Below are positions 45,247 to 54,450 of a DNA stretch of 64,000 bases, piece by piece; the first letter of the stretch is position 1, and each line of letters opens with the position of its first letter. Source of the DNA: Azorhizobium sp943371865 (GTDB lineage Bacteria > Pseudomonadota > Alphaproteobacteria > Rhizobiales > Xanthobacteraceae). A program made the position numbers and the translations under genes. Below the pieces are notes generated by a model. It saw nothing but the letters and a program-made list of their open reading frames with translations. It was not told the DNA's origin and did no database searches. The stretch covers positions 28,267-92,266 of the forward strand of contig NZ_CALRWL010000019.1 of the NCBI RefSeq assembly GCF_943371865.1, written 5' to 3'.

Positions 45247-46104
45247 ATGTCCTCGATCACCTCAGACGCGCGCCCGCGTCGCCGCTTCGCCGGCGGGCGG
45301 ACCCTGCCGCGTATCGGCGCGCTTCTGGCCTCGCTCATCCTGCCCATCCTGCTGGTGGCCCTGTGGCAGTGGGCGGGCACCAATGGCGGCCTGTTCGGCG
45401 GCGCCCTGCCGACCCCGGACCGGGTGTGGACCGCCTGGACCAAATGGGCCTTCGGCACCCCCGGCATGGGGCTCAATCCCTATTCCGGCACCTGGGCCGA
45501 GAGCGTGATGTTCTCCACCATCCGCGTCGCCAAGGGCTTTGCGCTGGCTATTCTCATCGGCGTGCCTCTGGGCATCGCCATCGGCTGGTCGCGCCTGTTC
45601 GCCATGGTGGTGGATCCCACCGTGCAGTGGCTGCGCCCGGTGCCCATCACCGCCTGGTTGCCCATCTCCATCGCGGTGTTCGGCATTTCCGATTTCGGCT
45701 CGATCTTCCTGATCACCATCGGCGCCTTCTATCCCATCGTCATCAACACCACCCACGGCACCCGCGACGTGGAGAAGAACTGGATCCGCGCCGCGCTGAT
45801 GATGGGCTCCTCTCCCTTCACCGTGCTGCGCCGGGTGGTGCTGCCGGCAGCCCTGCCCTCCATCTTCACCGGCCTGCGCATCGGGCTCGGCATCGCCTGG
45901 ACGGCGGTGATCGTGTCCGAGATGGTCGCGGTGAAGTCCGGCCTCGGCTACGTGCTGTGGGATGCCTATTATGTGGGGCGCATGGACATCGTCATCGCCG
46001 ACATGATCTCCATCGGCCTGCTGGGCTACCTCTCCGATTTCCTCATCGTGCGCGTGGAGCATTGGGTGCTCCGCTGGCGGCGCCTGCAATCCTTCAATAC
46101 GTGA
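45247..46104 (+). CDS. NitT/TauT-type ABC transporter permease
   Basis: A 285-residue permease with a basic N-terminus and about six membrane spans. The cytoplasmic loop reads LRPVPITAWLPISIAVFGIS and, later, MMGSSPFTVLRRVVLPAALPSIFTGLRIGLG, as in SsuC-like proteins. It is followed after 8 bp by the ATPase gene. Confidence 0.9.
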   Translation: MSSITSDARPRRRFAGGRTLPRIGALLASLILPILLVALWQWAGTNGGLFGGALPTPDRVWTAWTKWAFGTPGMGLNPYSGTWAESVMFSTIRVAKGFALAILIGVPLGIAIGWSRLFAMVVDPTVQWLRPVPITAWLPISIAVFGISDFGSIFLITIGAFYPIVINTTHGTRDVEKNWIRAALMMGSSPFTVLRRVVLPAALPSIFTGLRIGLGIAWTAVIVSEMVAVKSGLGYVLWDAYYVGRMDIVIADMISIGLLGYLSDFLIVRVEHWVLRWRRLQSFNT

Positions 46105-46112
46105 GGCACGCC

Positions 46113-46868
46113 ATGGGCACCGTTTCCATGACCGGCGTCTGCAAAGTGTTCGGCGGCACCCAAGGGGTGCGCGCCCTGGACAATGTGGACGTGCAACTGG
46201 CCGAGGGCGAGTTCATGGCCCTGCTGGGGCCCTCGGGCTGCGGCAAGTCCACCTTGCTCAACATCCTCGCCGGCTTCGAGGGGCAGAGCGCCGGCGCCAT
46301 CTCGTTCGACGGCAAGAGCGTGCGCCGCCCCGGCCCCGACCGCGGCGTGGTGTTCCAGGAGGCAGCGCTGCTGCCATGGCTGAACGTCTGGCAAAACGTG
46401 ATCTTCGGGCCGCAGGTGCAGGGCGTGCCGCGGGCGGACTATGAGCCGCGCGCCATCGAGATCCTGCGGGTGGTGGGACTGGAGGCGTTCCACAAGTCGC
46501 TGCCGGTGCAGCTCTCCGGCGGCATGCGCCAGAGGGTGGGCATCGCCCGCGCTCTGGTGATGCAGCCCAAGGCCCTGCTGATGGATGAGCCGTTCGGCGC
46601 GCTGGACGCGCAGACCCGCCTGTCCATGCAGCAATTGCTGCTGGATGTGTGGCAGCGGTTCAAGACCACGGTGATGTTCGTCACCCACGACATCGACGAG
46701 GCCATCCTGCTGGCGGACCGGGTGTGCATCATGACCGCCCGCCCGGGCCGGATCGTGCGGGACATTCCCATCACCTTGCCGCGCCCGCGCTCCATCGACG
46801 ATCTGCTCTCGCCCGATTTCGTGCGCTTCAAGGCCGAGATCATGGCCGAGATGCGCGGCGTGCACTGA
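46113..46868 (+). CDS. NitT/TauT-type ABC transporter ATP-binding protein
   Basis: A 251-residue ATPase: Walker A GPSGCGKST, Q-loop VVFQEAALLPWLNV, signature LSGGMRQRVGIARAL, Walker B LLMDEPFGALDAQTR, then FVTHDIDEAILLADR. It is SsuB/TauB-like and belongs to the importer encoded just upstream. The frame is open to the left inside the permease gene without homology. Confidence 0.93.
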   Translation: MGTVSMTGVCKVFGGTQGVRALDNVDVQLAEGEFMALLGPSGCGKSTLLNILAGFEGQSAGAISFDGKSVRRPGPDRGVVFQEAALLPWLNVWQNVIFGPQVQGVPRADYEPRAIEILRVVGLEAFHKSLPVQLSGGMRQRVGIARALVMQPKALLMDEPFGALDAQTRLSMQQLLLDVWQRFKTTVMFVTHDIDEAILLADRVCIMTARPGRIVRDIPITLPRPRSIDDLLSPDFVRFKAEIMAEMRGVH

Positions 46869-46880
46869 AGAGGACGCCTG

Positions 46881-47762
46881 ATGGCCAACCCGCGCATTCC
46901 CTATCGCTTTTCCACCTCCCGCGCCCCGCTGCCGCCGCTGAATGGCAAGCGCGTCCTGGTGCATCTGGTGGTGAATGTGGAGCATTGGCAGTTCGACCGC
47001 GCCATGCCCCGCACCATCATCACCCCGCCCCATGGGCAGGGCTCCATTCCCGACGTGCCGAACTTCTCCTGGGCGGATTACGGCATGCGCGCCGGGATGC
47101 CGCGCATCCTCGATTTGTTCAAGAGCCGCGGCCTGCCCGCCTCCACCAGCTTCAATGCCGGGGTGGTGGATGCCTATCCCCAAGCCGCCGAGGCCATGCT
47201 GTCGGCCGGCTGGGAATTCATCGGCCACGGCCTGCACCAGAAGGCGATCCAGAACAGCGACGGCGATGCGGAAGCCGACATGATCGCGGCCGCGCTGGAC
47301 AAGATCACCGCCTTCACCGGCACCCGCCCGCGCGGCTGGCTCTCGCCCGGCCTGCGGGAGAGCGAGCGCACCCCGGACCTGCTGAAGGCGCAAGGCCTCG
47401 ATTATGTCTGCGACTGGGTGGTGGACGACGTCCCCTCCTGGATGACCACCGCCCACGGCCCGCTGGTGGCCATGCCCTACAATCTGGAAATCAACGATTC
47501 CATCATCTACGCCGTGGAGCGCCACGCCACCGGCGAGATGGAAAAGCGCCTGAAGCACACGCTGGCCCTGTTCGAGCAGGAGAGCGCCACCGCGCCGCGC
47601 GTGCTGGCCATCGGCCTGCATCCGCATCTGATTGCCGTGCCCCACCGCTTCCACGAACTGGTGGCCATGGTGGATACGCTCGCTGCCAGCGACAGCGTCG
47701 GCTTCGTCACCGGCAGCCAGTTGTGCGACTGGTTCACCACCGCATCCCCACCCGAGGCCTGA
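46881..47762 (+). CDS. Polysaccharide deacetylase (NodB-fold) family protein, PuuE-like
   Basis: A 293-residue NodB-fold hydrolase. VLVHLVVNVEHWQFDRAMPRT, GMRAGMPRILDLFKSRGLPAS and GWEFIGHGLHQKAIQ resemble the PuuE-type allantoinase/deacetylase branch rather than chitin deacetylases, and there is no signal peptide, so the protein is cytoplasmic. Members of this branch open cyclic ureides or remove acyl groups. It starts 12 bp after the ATPase gene and is 4 bp from the SDR gene. Opening of a cyclic amide before amidase action is a reasonable guess. Confidence 0.8.
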   Translation: MANPRIPYRFSTSRAPLPPLNGKRVLVHLVVNVEHWQFDRAMPRTIITPPHGQGSIPDVPNFSWADYGMRAGMPRILDLFKSRGLPASTSFNAGVVDAYPQAAEAMLSAGWEFIGHGLHQKAIQNSDGDAEADMIAAALDKITAFTGTRPRGWLSPGLRESERTPDLLKAQGLDYVCDWVVDDVPSWMTTAHGPLVAMPYNLEINDSIIYAVERHATGEMEKRLKHTLALFEQESATAPRVLAIGLHPHLIAVPHRFHELVAMVDTLAASDSVGFVTGSQLCDWFTTASPPEA

Positions 47763-47766
47763 GACC

Positions 47767-48522
47767 ATGGATCTGGCATTGAACGGTCGCCGCGTGCTGA
47801 TCACCGGCGCCTCCAAGGGCATCGGCGCTGCCTGCGCCAAGGCGTTTCTGGACGAGGGCGCCACCGTCCTGCTGGCCGCCCGCGACGCCGGCCGGCTCGC
47901 CGCCACGGCGGCGGAGCTGTCCGGCGCCGGCGCCACCGCCAATTCCGTCGCCATCTGGGCCGGCGACCTGTCCCAGAGTGCCGAGCGCGAGCGCCTGTTC
48001 GCGGAAGCCGGCGCCGTGGACATCCTGATCAATAACGCCGGCGCCATCCCCCCCGGCGGGCTGCTGGACCTCTCCATGGCGCAATGGGAAGAGGCGTGGG
48101 CGCTCAAAGTGATGGGCTATATCCACCTCACCCGGCTCTATCTCGGCGCCATGAAGGACACGGGCGCCGGCACCATCGTCAACATCATCGGCAATGCCGG
48201 GCGCAACCCGCGCTATGGCTATGTGTGCGGCGCCACCGGCAATGCGGCGCTGATGGCCTTCACCCAGGCGGTGGGCGGCAAATCACCGGACTTCGGGGTG
48301 CGGGTGTTCGGCATCAACCCCGGCGCCACCCGCACCGATCGCATCGTGCGGCTGGTGGAAGCCTCTGGCAAGACCGCCGATGAGGCCGCCGCCAGCGCCC
48401 CGTTCGGCCGTTTCGGCGAGCCGGACGAAGTGGCCCGCACCACAGCTTTCCTCGCCTCGCCCGCCTGCGGCTATGTGAGCGGCACGGTGCTGGACATCGA
48501 CGGCGGCAGCGGCTCGCGCTGA
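47767..48522 (+). CDS. SDR family protein with non-canonical catalytic residues
   Basis: A 251-residue short-chain dehydrogenase fold. The cofactor motif TGASKGIG and the NNAG motif are intact. In the catalytic region (IVNIIGNAGRNPRYGYV followed by CGATGNAALMAF) the usual Ser, Tyr and Lys of the S-YxxxK triad cannot be aligned; the Lys position reads Asn. The C-terminus FGEPDEVARTTAFLAS and DIDGGSG is ordinary. It may be a reductase with altered chemistry or a non-redox member. It is the last gene of the block. Confidence 0.85.
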   Translation: MDLALNGRRVLITGASKGIGAACAKAFLDEGATVLLAARDAGRLAATAAELSGAGATANSVAIWAGDLSQSAERERLFAEAGAVDILINNAGAIPPGGLLDLSMAQWEEAWALKVMGYIHLTRLYLGAMKDTGAGTIVNIIGNAGRNPRYGYVCGATGNAALMAFTQAVGGKSPDFGVRVFGINPGATRTDRIVRLVEASGKTADEAAASAPFGRFGEPDEVARTTAFLASPACGYVSGTVLDIDGGSGSR

Positions 48523-48653
48523 GGCCCGGCCCCTCGGGAACCCGTCACCCCATCAGTCGTTGCTTTCCTGGGCGTTGCTGCGCAAGCGTGGCTCCAGATT
48601 GAGCTGCGATACTCCTCCTTGACCAGCATGTGCGAGCCAACGAGGAACGGGCT

Positions 48654-49445
48654 ATGGCGGGAACGGCAGCGCAGGGGCTGAATGGAGATACGCCCCCGGC
48701 CGTGTGCCAGGGATGCAAGACCACCGGCGATATCCCCGCTTTCACCATGGCGTTCCAGCCGATCGTCTCGCTCACGTCCGGCCTGTCGCCGACCATATGG
48801 GGCTATGAAGCCCTGGTGCGCGGCGAGGCCGGCGAAGGCGCCGCCTCGGTATTGGCGCAGGTGACCGAGGAGACGGTGTATCAGTTCGACCAGGCCTGCC
48901 GGGTGCGGGCCATCGAGATCGCCGGCGCCCTGGGGCTGGATGCCGTCACCAAGCTCTCCATCAATTTCATGCCCAATGCGGTCTACGAGCCTGCCGCCTG
49001 CATCAAGGCCTCGCTGGCGGCGGCGGGGCGCGCCGGGCTGCGCGCCGATCAATTGATGTTCGAATTCACCGAGACCGAGCGGTTCGCGGACATCGGCCAT
49101 GTGGCCAATATCATCGCCCGCTATCGCCAGATGGGCATGGTGACGGCGCTGGACGATTTCGGCTCCGGCTATTCCGGTCTGGTGCGGCTGGCCGGGCTGC
49201 ATCCGGACCTGCTGAAGATCGACATCGGCCTGGTGCGCGGGATCGATACGGACCCGCGCCGCCGCGCCATCGTTGGCGCCGTCCTGGCGCTGGCGGGAGA
49301 GCTCGACATCCGGGTGATCGCCGAGGGCGTGGAAACCGAAGGCGAATGCCGCACCCTGAGCGCGGCCGGCGTCGACCTGTTCCAGGGCTTCTACTTCGGC
49401 CACCCCCAGATCGGCGCCTTGCCGCGCCTCACACTGAACGCCTGA
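48654..49445 (+). CDS. EAL-domain cyclic-di-GMP phosphodiesterase
   Basis: A 263-residue protein made almost wholly of an EAL domain. Catalytic and metal-binding residues look complete: EALVRG, the Asn in LSINFMP, FEFTETE, ALDDFGSGYSGL, LLKIDI, IAEGVETE and FQGFYFG. It should hydrolyse c-di-GMP. The short N-terminus holds a CxxC pair (VCQGC) that may bind metal or sense redox. There are no membrane or sensory domains. AGGA before 48654 supports that start over an ATG 24 bp upstream. It converges with the next gene. Confidence 0.88.
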   Translation: MAGTAAQGLNGDTPPAVCQGCKTTGDIPAFTMAFQPIVSLTSGLSPTIWGYEALVRGEAGEGAASVLAQVTEETVYQFDQACRVRAIEIAGALGLDAVTKLSINFMPNAVYEPAACIKASLAAAGRAGLRADQLMFEFTETERFADIGHVANIIARYRQMGMVTALDDFGSGYSGLVRLAGLHPDLLKIDIGLVRGIDTDPRRRAIVGAVLALAGELDIRVIAEGVETEGECRTLSAAGVDLFQGFYFGHPQIGALPRLTLNA

Positions 49446-49453
49446 CGGCGCCC

Positions 49454-50296
49454 CTATGCGGCCTCCGCCAGCATGCAGGGGCGGCCTTCGTGGTCGGCGG
49501 TCCACAGGTCGAGGCCGGCGTCCGTCTTCACCGCATTGAGTGTCAGCGGCGGGCCATCGAAGATCGGCCGCACGCTGCGGAAGGCGAACGTCTTCGGGCT
49601 GCGGCCCAGCAGGCGGCCGGCAAATTCCGCCAGCAAGGTGGCCTGCAACGGGCCATGCACGATCAGGCCGGGATAGCCCTCCTCCTCGATGCAATAGGTG
49701 CGGTCGTAATGGATGCGATGGCCGTTGAAGGTGATGGCGGAATAGCGGAACAGCAGCACCGGCGAGGCCTCGACGCTCTCCTGCCAGCTGGCCGTACGCG
49801 GCGGGGCCGCCGTGCCCGAACCGCCGGCGGGCGCATCGGTGCCGCGATAGACGATGTCCTGCCGCTCGCGGATCGCCAGGCCCCGCGCGGTGGAGATCTC
49901 ATGGTCCACGGTGACGAAGCACAAGGTGCCGGTGCGGCCTTCCTTCACCACCACATCGGCGATGCGCGAGGCGCGGGCCACGTCATCGCCCACCCGCAGC
50001 GCGTCCAGCCATTCCAGCTTGCCGCCCGCCCACATGCGCCGCGGCAGCGGCACCGGGGGCAGGAAGCCGCCGCGCGCGGGATGGCCATCGGGACCCAGCC
50101 CCTCCAGGGGCACCGCCGGCGGGGCGAGGCACCAATGGGCGGTCAGGGTTGTCTCCTCCCCCGCCACGGGGGCGCCGGCGGGGCGATCCAGCGTCACCCG
50201 CAATTCGCGCAGGCTGCGGGGGGTGATGAGGTCATGGACCGTCTCGGTGCGGCCGATCCAGCTGCGCAGATGGTCAATATCCAGGGTGACGGACAT
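49454..50296 (-). CDS. MaoC/FAS1-type dehydratase family protein, mesaconyl-C4-CoA hydratase-like
   Basis: A 280-residue double hot-dog protein. The N-terminal half has HWCLAPPAVPLEGLGPDGHP; the C-terminal half has the MaoC-type hydratase segment LLFRYSAITFNGHRIHYDRTY with the Asn and His of the catalytic motif, and GLIVHGPLQATLLAEF. These are hallmarks of mesaconyl-C4-CoA hydratases and itaconyl-CoA/mesaconyl-CoA hydratases. It is the last gene of a minus-strand operon with an acyl-CoA dehydrogenase, a fumarase-like enzyme and a TRAP transporter, which supports a C5-dicarboxyl-CoA substrate. Confidence 0.83.
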   Translation of the reverse strand: MSVTLDIDHLRSWIGRTETVHDLITPRSLRELRVTLDRPAGAPVAGEETTLTAHWCLAPPAVPLEGLGPDGHPARGGFLPPVPLPRRMWAGGKLEWLDALRVGDDVARASRIADVVVKEGRTGTLCFVTVDHEISTARGLAIRERQDIVYRGTDAPAGGSGTAAPPRTASWQESVEASPVLLFRYSAITFNGHRIHYDRTYCIEEEGYPGLIVHGPLQATLLAEFAGRLLGRSPKTFAFRSVRPIFDGPPLTLNAVKTDAGLDLWTADHEGRPCMLAEAA

Positions 50297-50304
50297 GGCT
50301 CGCC

Positions 50305-51483
50305 TCAATAGGAGCGCGGCATGCCGAGCACGTGCTCGGCGATGTAGCTGAGGATGAGATTGGTGGAGATGGGCGCCACCTGATAGAGGCGGGTCTCGCG
50401 GAACTTGCGCTCCACGTCATATTCCTCGGCGAAGGCGAAGCCGCCATGGGTCTGGACGCAGGCTTCCGCCGCCGCCCAGGAGGCATCCGCCGCCAGCATC
50501 TTGGCCATGTTGGCATCCTCGCCGCAATCCTTGCCCTGCTCGAACAGCGCGGCCGCCCGATGCACCATCAATTCGGCCGCCCGCATCTGCGCATAGGCCT
50601 TGGCGATGGGGAACTGGATGCCCTGGTTCTGGCCGATGGGCCGGCCGAACACCACCCGCTCCTTGGCATAGGCCGTGGCCTTCTCGATGAACCACTTGGC
50701 ATCGCCCACGCATTCGGAGGCGATGAGGATGCGCTCCGCATTCATGCCGGAGAGGATGTAGCGGAAGCCCTTGCCCTCCTCGCCGATGAGGTTTTCGGCG
50801 GGCACCTTCACATTGTCGAAGAACACTTCCGTGGTGGAATGGTTCATCATCGCCCGGATCGGGCGGATGGTGAGGCCGTCCTTCTTGGCCTCGCGCATAT
50901 CGACGATGAACACCGAGAGCCCATCGGTGCGCTTCTTCACCTGGTCTTTGGGCGTGGTGCGGGCCAGCAGCAGCATCAAATCGGAGTATTCGGCGCGGGA
51001 GGTCCACACCTTCTGACCGTTGACCACATAATGGTCGCCCTTCTTCTCGGCGAAGGTCTTCAGCGAGGTGGTGTCGGTGCCCGAGGTGGGCTCGGTGACG
51101 CCGAACGCCTGGAGCCGCAATTCGCCGGAGGCGATCTTGGGCAGATAGGTATTCTTCTGCTCATCACTGCCATGCCGAAGCAGCGCGCCCATGATGTACA
51201 TCTGGGCGTGACAGGCGCCGCCATTGCAGCCGGCGCGCTGCACCTCCTCCAGGATCGCTGCGGCGGCGGACAAAGGCAGGCCGGCGCCGCCATAGCTTTC
51301 CGGGATCAGCGCCGCGAGGAAGCCGGACTGAGTCAGCGCATCCACGAAGGCGGAGGGATAGGCCTGCTCGCGATCCAGCTTGCGCCAATATTCGCCGGGG
51401 AATTGCGCGCAGAGCTTGCGCACCGCATCGCGAATGTCCGCATAGGACTGGTCGACGCTCTCGTGCTCGCTGGGCTGGCTCAT
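50305..51483 (-). CDS. Acyl-CoA dehydrogenase family protein
   Basis: A 392-residue FAD enzyme with the standard three-domain layout. AFGVTEPTSGTDTTSLKTFAE and the WTSRAEYSDLMLLLART segment bind FAD and substrate; QTHGGFAFAEEYDVERKFRETRLYQVAPISTNL is the C-terminal signature. It would oxidise a saturated acyl-CoA; by context this could be methylsuccinyl-CoA or a similar branched dicarboxyl-CoA. GGAG precedes the start at 51483. It lies 8 bp upstream of the hydratase gene in the operon. Confidence 0.9.
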   Translation of the reverse strand: MSQPSEHESVDQSYADIRDAVRKLCAQFPGEYWRKLDREQAYPSAFVDALTQSGFLAALIPESYGGAGLPLSAAAAILEEVQRAGCNGGACHAQMYIMGALLRHGSDEQKNTYLPKIASGELRLQAFGVTEPTSGTDTTSLKTFAEKKGDHYVVNGQKVWTSRAEYSDLMLLLARTTPKDQVKKRTDGLSVFIVDMREAKKDGLTIRPIRAMMNHSTTEVFFDNVKVPAENLIGEEGKGFRYILSGMNAERILIASECVGDAKWFIEKATAYAKERVVFGRPIGQNQGIQFPIAKAYAQMRAAELMVHRAAALFEQGKDCGEDANMAKMLAADASWAAAEACVQTHGGFAFAEEYDVERKFRETRLYQVAPISTNLILSYIAEHVLGMPRSY

Positions 51484-51587
51484 TGGGGGACTCCGTAACG
51501 CAAACCGTGTTGCCTCGGTCTAACAACGGTTCCTGCCATCGGGGAAAGTGATATTTGTGATCGCCTCCATCGGCGAAAGCTTTGCCC

Positions 51588-53105
51588 TCAGGCCGGCGCC
51601 GCCGCCGCGCGGCGCCAGAGCGCAGGCCCGGTCAAATGTACCGAGCGGCCGGTGGCATCCACCGCCACCGTCACCGGCATATCCTCCACCACGAATTCGT
51701 GAATCGCCTCCATGCCCAGATCCGCGAACGCCAGCACGGTGGCGCTCTTGATGGCCTTGGACACCAGATAGGCCGCCCCGCCCACCGCGATCAGCGAGGC
51801 CGCCTGGTGGCGGGCGATGGCCGCCACCGCCTCAGGCCCGCGCTCGCCCTTGCCGATCATGGCCAGCAGGCCGGTGGCGGCGAGGATCTCCTCCACATAG
51901 CCATCCATGCGGGTGGCGGTGGTGGGGCCGGCGGGGCCGACCGCCTCCTCCCGCACCGCCTGCACCGGACCGACATAATAGATCACCCGATCCTTCAGGC
52001 TCACCGGCAGCGGCTGTCCGGCGCGCAACAGCTCGGCCATGCGCTGATGGGCGGCATCGCGGCCGGTGAGCATGCGCCCCGTGAGCAGCAGCTTCTCGCC
52101 CGGCTGCCAGGTGGCGACCTCGGCGCGGGTAAGCGTATCGAGATTGACCCGCCGGGTGTTGGCGCCGGTCTGCTCGAGCACGATCTGCGGCCAGAGCGAC
52201 AGGTCCGGCGGATCGAGCCGCACCGGGCCGGAGCCGTCCAGGACCACATGGGCATGGCGGTTGGCGGCGCATTGCGGGATCAGCGCCACCGGCTTGGAGG
52301 CGGCGTGGGAGGGGAAGGTGGCGATCTTCACATCCACCACGGTGGTGAGCCCGCCCAACCCCTGCGCGCCGATGCCCAGCGCATTGATCTTGTCATAGAG
52401 TTCCAGCCGCATCTCCTCCTCCTGGGAGGCGGGGCCGCGCGCCTGAAGGTCGCTCATGTCGATGGGGGCCAGCAGGGATTCTTTCGCCAGCAGCATAGCC
52501 TTTTCGGCGCTGCCGCCGATGCCGAGGCCGATCATCCCCGGCGGGCACCAGCCGGCGCCCAGTTCCGGCACCGTCTTCAGCACCCAGTCCACCACCGAGG
52601 CGGACGGATTGAGGGTGGCGAAGCGGGCCTTGTTCTCCGAGCCGCCGCCCTTGGCCGCCACGGTGATCTCCACCGTGCGCCCCGGCACCAGCTCCACATG
52701 CACCACGGCGGGGGCGTTGTCGCGGGTGTTGCGGCGCGAGAACAGCGGGTCCTCCACCATGGAGGCGCGCAGCGGATTGTCCGCGTGCAGATAGGCCCGG
52801 CGCACGCCCTCGTTGATCAGCGCATTGAGCGAGCGCTCGGTATCGAAGCGCACCTCCATGCCCACCTTGACGAACGCCACCACCAGCCCGGTGTCCTGGC
52901 AGATGGGCCGGTGGCCCAGCGCCGCCATGCGCGAATTCACCAGGATCTGGCCGATGGCATCCTTGGCGGCGGGGGAAGCCTCCCGCTCATAGGCCCGGGT
53001 GAGGTGGACGATATAGTCCGCCGGGTGGAAATAGGAGATGTACTGCAAGGCGTCGGCGACGCTGGCGATCACATCCTCTTCCGCAATCACCACCGCTGGC
53101 CGCAT
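51588..53105 (-). CDS. Class I fumarase family hydro-lyase (fumarase or mesaconase)
   Basis: A 505-residue protein containing both fumarase class I regions: an alpha-type N-terminal part (about 1-290; RPICQDTGLVVAFVKVG, GGGSENKARF, GWCPPGMIGLGIGGSAEKA) and a beta-type C-terminal part (about 320-490; GRMLTGRDAAHQRM, YYVGPVQA, GPTTATRMD). Cysteines for a [4Fe-4S] cluster are in CQDTG, IPQCAANRH and GWCPPG. Enzymes of this family hydrate fumarate, and some act on mesaconate to form citramalate. The neighbours (TRAP transporter, CoA transferase, CitE-like lyase) make mesaconase an attractive reading, but sequence alone cannot decide. AGGAGG lies before the start. Confidence 0.87.
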   Translation of the reverse strand: MRPAVVIAEEDVIASVADALQYISYFHPADYIVHLTRAYEREASPAAKDAIGQILVNSRMAALGHRPICQDTGLVVAFVKVGMEVRFDTERSLNALINEGVRRAYLHADNPLRASMVEDPLFSRRNTRDNAPAVVHVELVPGRTVEITVAAKGGGSENKARFATLNPSASVVDWVLKTVPELGAGWCPPGMIGLGIGGSAEKAMLLAKESLLAPIDMSDLQARGPASQEEEMRLELYDKINALGIGAQGLGGLTTVVDVKIATFPSHAASKPVALIPQCAANRHAHVVLDGSGPVRLDPPDLSLWPQIVLEQTGANTRRVNLDTLTRAEVATWQPGEKLLLTGRMLTGRDAAHQRMAELLRAGQPLPVSLKDRVIYYVGPVQAVREEAVGPAGPTTATRMDGYVEEILAATGLLAMIGKGERGPEAVAAIARHQAASLIAVGGAAYLVSKAIKSATVLAFADLGMEAIHEFVVEDMPVTVAVDATGRSVHLTGPALWRRAAAAPA

Positions 53106-53127
53106 GTCGTCCTCCTGCCGGTCCCGC

Positions 53128-54450
53128 TCACATGCCCAGGAGACGCGGCAGGAACAGCGAGACCGCCGGAATGTAGGTGATGATGCCCAGGAACACGAGC
53201 ATGGCCAGCAGCCAGGGCATGACCGCCACGGTCAATTCGCTGATGCCCATCTTGGTGATGCCCGAGGCGACATAGAGATTGAGCCCCACCGGCGGGTGGC
53301 ACATGCCCACTTCCATGTTGACCACGATCATGATGCCGAAGTGCAGCGGATCGATGCCGAGGCGCACCGCCACCGGGGTCAGGATCGGCGCCATGATGAG
53401 GACGATGGAGGACGGCTCCATCACATTGCCCGCCATCAGCAGCAGCAGATTGACCAGCAGCAGGAAGCCGATGGTGCCGAGGCCCAGGTCCACGATCCAC
53501 TGGGTCATGGCCTGCGGGATGTTCTCATTGGTCATCAGGAACGAGAACAGCGCCGCGTTGGATATGATGTAGAGCAGCATGGCCGACATGTTGGCGCTGG
53601 ACAGCAGCACCTTGGGCACGTCCTTCAGCCCCATGTCCTTGTAGATGAACACCGCAATGATGAAGGCATAGACCGCCGCCACCGCCGCGGCCTCGGTGGG
53701 CGTGAACATGCCGGCATAGATGCCGCCCATCACGATGACGATCAGCAGCAGGCCCCAGATGGAATCCTTGAACGCCGCCCAGCGCTCCAGCCAATTGGCC
53801 TTGGCGAGGCGCGGATAGCCGTACTTCCAGGCCCGGTACCAGGTGGTGAGGCCCAGGAGGAAGGCCAGCATCAGGCCGGGCACGATGCCGGCGATGAACA
53901 ATTGGCCGATGGAGGCGGAGCTGACGCGTTCGCCCGAAGGTCCGGTCATCTGCATGCCGGTGGTGGCCACCGCATACATCACCATCACGATGGACGGCGG
54001 AATGAGGATGCCCAGCGCCCCGGAGGTGGTAACGACGCCGGCGCCGAACTTGGGCGGAAAGCCCTGCGCCTGCATGGCCGGCAGGATGATGGAGCCGATG
54101 GCGACCACGGTGGCGGGCGAGGAACCGGACACCGCTGCGAACAGGGCGCAGGCCAGCACGCCGGCCAGTCCCAGCCCGCCGTGCCAGTGGCCGATAAGCG
54201 AGGTGGCGAATTTGATCAGCCGTCGCGCCACCCCGCCATGGGTGAGGAAATTGCCGGCGAGAATGAAGAACGGGATCGCCATGATCTCGAACTTCTCGAT
54301 GCCGGTGAACAGCTTCTGGGCGACAATATCCACCGGGATATTGGTCATGGTGAACACGAAACTCAGCACCGTCATGCCGAGCGCGATGGAGATCGGCATG
54401 CCCGTGGCCATCAGGACCACGAACAGGCCGAAGATGATCAGCGCGCTCAT
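53128..54450 (-). CDS. dctM: TRAP transporter large permease (DctM)
   Basis: A 440-residue membrane protein with about twelve spans. LFVVLMATGMPISIALGMTVLSF, IMAIPFFILAGNFLTHGGVARRL, VSGSSPATVVAIGSIILPAM and VVNMEVGMCHPPVGLNLYVASGI are DctM signatures. Its start overlaps the DctQ stop by 4 bp. With DctQ and DctP it forms a sodium-driven dicarboxylate importer. Confidence 0.95.
   Translation of the reverse strand: MSALIIFGLFVVLMATGMPISIALGMTVLSFVFTMTNIPVDIVAQKLFTGIEKFEIMAIPFFILAGNFLTHGGVARRLIKFATSLIGHWHGGLGLAGVLACALFAAVSGSSPATVVAIGSIILPAMQAQGFPPKFGAGVVTTSGALGILIPPSIVMVMYAVATTGMQMTGPSGERVSSASIGQLFIAGIVPGLMLAFLLGLTTWYRAWKYGYPRLAKANWLERWAAFKDSIWGLLLIVIVMGGIYAGMFTPTEAAAVAAVYAFIIAVFIYKDMGLKDVPKVLLSSANMSAMLLYIISNAALFSFLMTNENIPQAMTQWIVDLGLGTIGFLLLVNLLLLMAGNVMEPSSIVLIMAPILTPVAVRLGIDPLHFGIMIVVNMEVGMCHPPVGLNLYVASGITKMGISELTVAVMPWLLAMLVFLGIITYIPAVSLFLPRLLGM

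Noticed and set aside
46026..48107. A 693-codon frame antisense to the ATPase, deacetylase and SDR genes
   Set aside because: It spans three well-supported genes on the other strand and has no protein-like motifs.
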